Shown: positions 57,554-60,199 of the stretch, in pieces | How the letters are laid out: the number at the start of each line of letters is the position of its first letter | Numbering within the stretch: position 1 is the first letter of the stretch | Translations under genes and position numbers: made by a program | Notes under the pieces: generated by a model | What the model saw: the letters and a program-made list of their open reading frames with translations, nothing else | Told to the model about the DNA's origin: nothing | Databases searched by the model: none | DNA from: Frankia sp. AiPa1 | GTDB lineage: Bacteria; Actinomycetota; Actinomycetes; Frankiales; Frankiaceae | Length of the DNA stretch: 60,199 nt | NCBI RefSeq assembly: GCF_023243075.1 | Contig: NZ_JALKFZ020000162.1 | Span: 1 to 60,199, forward strand | Direction of reading: 5' to 3'

Positions 57554-57715
57554 ATGCGGCTCGGGAGTGACTCCGACGAGTTCGGCCAGGCCTTCCGCGC
57601 CCTGCCGTCCACGCTGCCTGAGATCGAGTCCAACTTCGCCTTGGGCAACGTGGACTGGAAGGACCACGTCGCCCTCCTCGACGAGGATGGCGTCTTCCAC
57701 AAGGTCGGGTCCTGA
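57554..57715 (+). pseudogene. DUF6924 C-terminal fragment
   Basis: A 53-residue reading frame ending SFxL-type: FRALPSTLPEIESNFALGN, then VDWKDHVALLDEDGVF. It aligns directly with the last third of the intact DUF6924 protein at 58757-59278 (FRALPYTLHSIENNLSIVN, DWEEFADSVDADGVF). The first two-thirds are missing upstream, so it is a truncated paralogue. It lies immediately before the convergent methyltransferase end. Confidence 0.7.
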
Positions 57716-57719
57716 GCGC

Positions 57720-58481
57720 TCAGGCCGGGGTGGCCTCGAACGTCCAGACCTTGGACGCCGTGGTGGGGAACTGACCTGCCTGGTAGTCGGAGTGGATGGT
57801 GATGTCCGTGAAGCCGGCGTCACCGAGCAGGGTGGCGAACTCGGCGAGGTCGTACCGCTGGAGGGTGAAGGGTTCCAGCTCGGTGTGGACGAGGACGCCG
57901 TCGCGCCACAGCTCGTAGCGGCACCAGCTGGTCTGGCAGCGGTCGCCGGCGTCCACGCCGGGATGGCAGGTAAGGGTGATCAGCTCTTCGCCATGCCACC
58001 AGTGCCCCATCGGTTCGGGGCCGGCGGGCCGCTCGATCGGCTCGACGTCCACGATCAGACGTCCGCCGGGCGCCAGGCTCTCGCGGATGTTCCGCAGTGC
58101 ACGGACGGCGTTTTCCCGGCCAGTGACCAGGGCGAAGGAGCCGGCCGGTATGACGACGGCGGCGAAGGCGGCCGGCTCGCGGTAGACCGTCATGTCGGCC
58201 TCGAAGAGAACCGGGTCCAGTCCGTAGGCGGCGCAGTTCTCCCGACAGATCGCGAGCATCTGCGGGGAGGCGTCAAAGCCGCGCACTCGAAACCCGTCCC
58301 GCAGCAGCGGAACGAGAATCCGCCCGGTGCCCACCGCCGGTTCCAGGATCTCGCCTGTGACCCCCGCCAGCCGCTCCCGGTAGAACTCGACATCGCCGAA
58401 CGAGGTGCCGATCGGCTTGTCCAGCTGGTAGACCAGCGAACACAGCCGCCCGTACCGCAGCGTCTGTCCGTTCCCGCCCAT
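57720..58481 (-). CDS. Class I SAM-dependent methyltransferase
   Basis: 253 residues. Motif I is ILEPAVGTGRILVPLL, motif II VRGFDASPQML, and LAPGGRLIVDVEPIE follows. The start (YGRLCSLVYQLDKPIGTSFGD) and the C-terminal SDYQAGQFPTTASKVWTFEA are typical of a group found in many actinobacteria. The substrate is unknown. It starts at ATG 58481 and lies between two DUF6924-related genes. Confidence 0.86.
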   Translation of the reverse strand: MGGNGQTLRYGRLCSLVYQLDKPIGTSFGDVEFYRERLAGVTGEILEPAVGTGRILVPLLRDGFRVRGFDASPQMLAICRENCAAYGLDPVLFEADMTVYREPAAFAAVVIPAGSFALVTGRENAVRALRNIRESLAPGGRLIVDVEPIERPAGPEPMGHWWHGEELITLTCHPGVDAGDRCQTSWCRYELWRDGVLVHTELEPFTLQRYDLAEFATLLGDAGFTDITIHSDYQAGQFPTTASKVWTFEATPA

Positions 58482-58756
58482 CAGGGTCCCTTCCGCCGAT
58501 CATCGTCCGCCCGGCCTCCACCCTCACGGGTCGGGCGTCCGGCCACAAGTCGCGTATTCACCTGGAGACCGGGACGAAGCGGCCGCCCGGACGGGACCGG
58601 CGTCGGATGGTGCCCGCGCGCCTGAGCCTGGCGCGCATCGTGCCGGCGGCGGTGAACGAGGGTCGGTGTCCTGAGCGTGGGAGTGGTGGATCCGGAACAC
58701 GGTGATCCAGATCCAGGGCGTGCAGGGGCGGGACCGCCCGGGACGGGAGAGGGACC

Positions 58757-59278
58757 ATGAGCGAGGATGCTGGCGGCGCCGACCCGAGTGGCGAGATCCG
58801 GGAGGACGGCGGGATGCACGGGGCCGGCCGGGCAGGCGGACCGGCGCCGACGTCGGATCCTCGGCTGCGCACGGAGGACACGCCGCTGATCCGGACCGAT
58901 TTCACCGATGACGCGGCGTGGGAGCTCGTCGAGCGGGCGGTGGGTGCGCCCTACGGGCAGGACGGTTTCTGTGCCTACGTCGAGAGCGTGGTCGACCGGG
59001 CCTTCGACGGCTACACCGCCGAGCAGCTGCTGCCGCTGCTGCCGGTGGACATCCATGCGATCGCGTTCGTCATCGACCGGGCCACCCTTGCCTGCGCCGA
59101 GAATCCGGTCCTGGTCGTGAAACTCGGCGATCCGGACGACGGACGTGGCCAGTCGTTCCGGGCCCTGCCGTACACGCTGCATTCGATCGAGAACAACCTC
59201 AGCATCGTCAACATGGACTGGGAGGAGTTCGCCGATTCGGTCGACGCGGACGGTGTCTTCCGCGAGGACTGGTCCTGA
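58757..59278 (+). CDS. DUF6924 domain protein
   Basis: 173 residues. After about 40 disordered residues it shows the DUF6924 pattern: LIRTDFTDDAAWELVERAV, FDGYTAEQLLPLLP, FVIDRATL and the strongly conserved FRALPYTLHSIENNLSIVN with DWEEFADSVDADGVF. The family is small, of unknown function, and often in variable regions of actinobacterial genomes. The ATG at 58757 follows a GAGAGGGA ribosome-binding site. A truncated paralogue lies 1 kb upstream. Confidence 0.82.
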   Translation: MSEDAGGADPSGEIREDGGMHGAGRAGGPAPTSDPRLRTEDTPLIRTDFTDDAAWELVERAVGAPYGQDGFCAYVESVVDRAFDGYTAEQLLPLLPVDIHAIAFVIDRATLACAENPVLVVKLGDPDDGRGQSFRALPYTLHSIENNLSIVNMDWEEFADSVDADGVFREDWS

Positions 59279-59573
59279 GACCGTCGACGGAGCCCGGGCC
59301 GCCCCACCGCCTTCGGCTACTGACCGGGCCCGCGGTTTCTGCCCGTTCCGGGCCAACCGCGGGTCATCCGGGCGGAGGCCTCCTTTGTATCGTTGGCGGG
59401 CCGCAGAGGTGTTCCACGGACAAACGCCGCGGCGGATCGGACGGTTCGTCCGGTGTTGCGACGTCCGGTGTGACGCGGTAGGAGCGATGTAGCTGCGACT
59501 TTGACACCCATCTCGCGTCGAGGCTAGCCTGCCTGTCTAGCCCACCCGGCTCCCTCGCGGGCCGGGTTTTTTC
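59279..59573. promoter_or_regulatory. Spacer with a promoter-like sequence and an intrinsic terminator
   Basis: No supported gene. TTGACA (59501-59506) and TAGCCT (59525-59530) are 18 bases apart, a good sigma-A-type promoter. A GC hairpin with a run of six Ts (59545-59572) follows almost immediately. Upstream, an AGGAG sequence precedes an ATG directly followed by TAG near 59487. Confidence 0.5.
59545..59572 (+). terminator. Intrinsic terminator with U-tract
   Basis: CCCGGC (59545-59550) and GCCGGG (59561-59566) enclose a 10-base loop and are followed by TTTTTT (59567-59572), the only classical rho-independent terminator in the window. It ends two bases before the ATG of the acetyltransferase remnant. 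Confidence 0.75.
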
Positions 59574-59966
59574 ATGCTTCAGGGCGGGCAATCCCCGCCG
59601 GACCCGGCCTCGGCCGCGTATCCGACCAGCTCCGCCTCGTCCCACCCCGGCACCACCCCGCCATCGACCGGTCACATCGAGGTGCGGGCCAGCGGCGAGG
59701 ACGAGTTCAGCCGGTGGCTGGACGTCATGGTCGAGGGCGTCGCCGCTCCGGACACGCAGGGAGTTCCCTCGCACGAGGAGTTTCCACGGGAGGTCGTCCT
59801 GGGAGCCGTGCGGGATCTGGCGCTGGCGCCCACTGTGGTGCGGTATGCGGCGTGGCATGACGGCGTTCTCGGTGGCTGCGCCAGCCTGCGGGTGACCGAC
59901 GGAACAGCGCCTCCGTGTCGCTTCTACGGGGTTACGAAGGGGCAAAGCGGACGAAAAACCCGGTAG
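59574..59966 (+). pseudogene. GNAT acetyltransferase gene truncated by the 122-bp repeat
   Basis: The frame encodes an N-terminal tail, then HIEVRASGEDEFSRWLDVM and VVRYAAWHDGVLGGCASLRV, the first strands of a GNAT fold. The acetyl-CoA-binding half never appears. The GNAT-like sequence ends at about 59909, where the repeat copy B begins, and the last codons are read from the repeat to 59966. The true start is uncertain because ATG 59574 sits just after a terminator. The gene was probably broken by insertion of the repeat. Confidence 0.65.
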
Positions 59967-60031
59967 AAGCGACATCCCCCTCACCGGCACTGCCCCCACC
60001 CCCGAAATCCATCACGGACAGTGAGTTTCAC
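59910..60031 (-). repeat. 122-bp dispersed repeat, copy B
   Basis: Reverse-oriented relative of 34742-34863 with identical length. It has the same terminal TGTCGCTTCTAC/GTAGAAGCGACA arms over 59916-59974, the conserved centre TTTGCCCCTTCGTA in reverse, and the end GTGAAACTCACTGTCCGTGATGG in reverse at 60009-60031. It truncates an acetyltransferase gene. Confidence 0.75.
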
Positions 60032-60125
60032 GGCGCAAATCCGACAATTTGACCGGGCGGAGGGGTGTGACCGGCCCGGCGTGGGGTAGGCGCTGATCGC
60101 CATGTCTGAGGGGCCTCGGACTTGT

Positions 60126-60199
60126 CGCCGCCTCCTGAAAACTGACCCCCCAGGGGGCTGCGAAATCTGACCCCCTGCTGGTGTAGGAGGGGTGCTGAA
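60126..60199 (+). mobile_element. Probable left end of an IS21-family element (cut by window edge)
   Basis: ACTGACCCCC and TCTGACCCCC are repeated near 60141 and 60165, like the multiple terminal repeats of IS21-type elements. AGGAGG at 60185-60190 precedes GTG CTG AA at 60192, which would begin an IstA-type protein (ML followed by a residue starting AA). Only the first codons are in the window, so this is a tentative call. Confidence 0.4.

Overview
The window is high-GC DNA (coding regions with very strong G/C third positions, frequent GTG starts) from an actinobacterium. The signature families are WhiB1, a PdtaS-type kinase, an RsbW/SigF-type pair, multifunctional 2-oxoglutarate enzyme Kgd, the biotin synthase helper BsaP, DUF6104, DUF6924 and several MSMEG_05xx families. 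A TB7.3-like biotin carrier, pdtaS and a convergent whiB1 recur together in mycobacteria, here with biotin genes placed between them. Overall content resembles Frankia, but the genus is an inference.

Layout. 0-6.4 kb: biotin carrier protein, bsaP, bioB-bioD-bioF, pdtaS, whiB1. 6.9-13 kb: glycerophosphodiesterase, diacylglycerol-kinase-like lipid kinase, membrane protein, anti-sigma/sigma pair, acetyltransferase and RmlC-like epimerase. 13.9-25.4 kb: malic enzyme, a zinc-ribbon protein, an MDR oxidoreductase, DUF6104, Kgd, ThiL, an acetamidase/formamidase-like protein. 25.3-34.3 kb: two large divergent helicase genes, one a DNA2/NAM7-like helicase with a C-terminal nuclease-like domain, the other an EndoQ-like PHP nuclease fused to a UvrD-like helicase. 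Their shared upstream region holds a near-consensus LexA (SOS) box and repeated GTTCCGCGGAAC palindromes. 34.3-46.2 kb: an NB-ARC remnant, a 122-bp dispersed repeat, a DHFR/RibD-like reductase, a methyltransferase, an AOS-family PLP enzyme, Aat, a GGDEF-EAL protein, an XRE-type regulator and a DUF2231 membrane protein. 46.5-55 kb: a Nit1C-type (MSMEG_0565-0572) operon in which seven genes overlap or nearly touch, preceded by an amidohydrolase. 55-60.2 kb: a mosaic of small genes and gene remnants, a second copy of the 122-bp repeat that truncates an acetyltransferase, and the probable left end of an IS21-like element.

How the genes work together. BioF, BioD and BioB make biotin from pimeloyl thioester, BsaP supports BioB, and the neighbouring carrier is a likely biotinylation target. 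The Nit1C operon combines an apparently active nitrilase, a nitrilase paralogue that has lost two of its three catalytic residues, a flavoprotein, a GNAT-PurM fusion, a radical SAM enzyme and a Sll0783-family protein; related clusters have been linked to nitrile and cyanide nitrogen use. The two helicases look like an SOS-linked DNA repair or defence module, which I consider the most promising poorly described system here.

I saw no rRNA, tRNA or CRISPR array. All family assignments are by eye from motifs and sequence resemblance; no database search was run.
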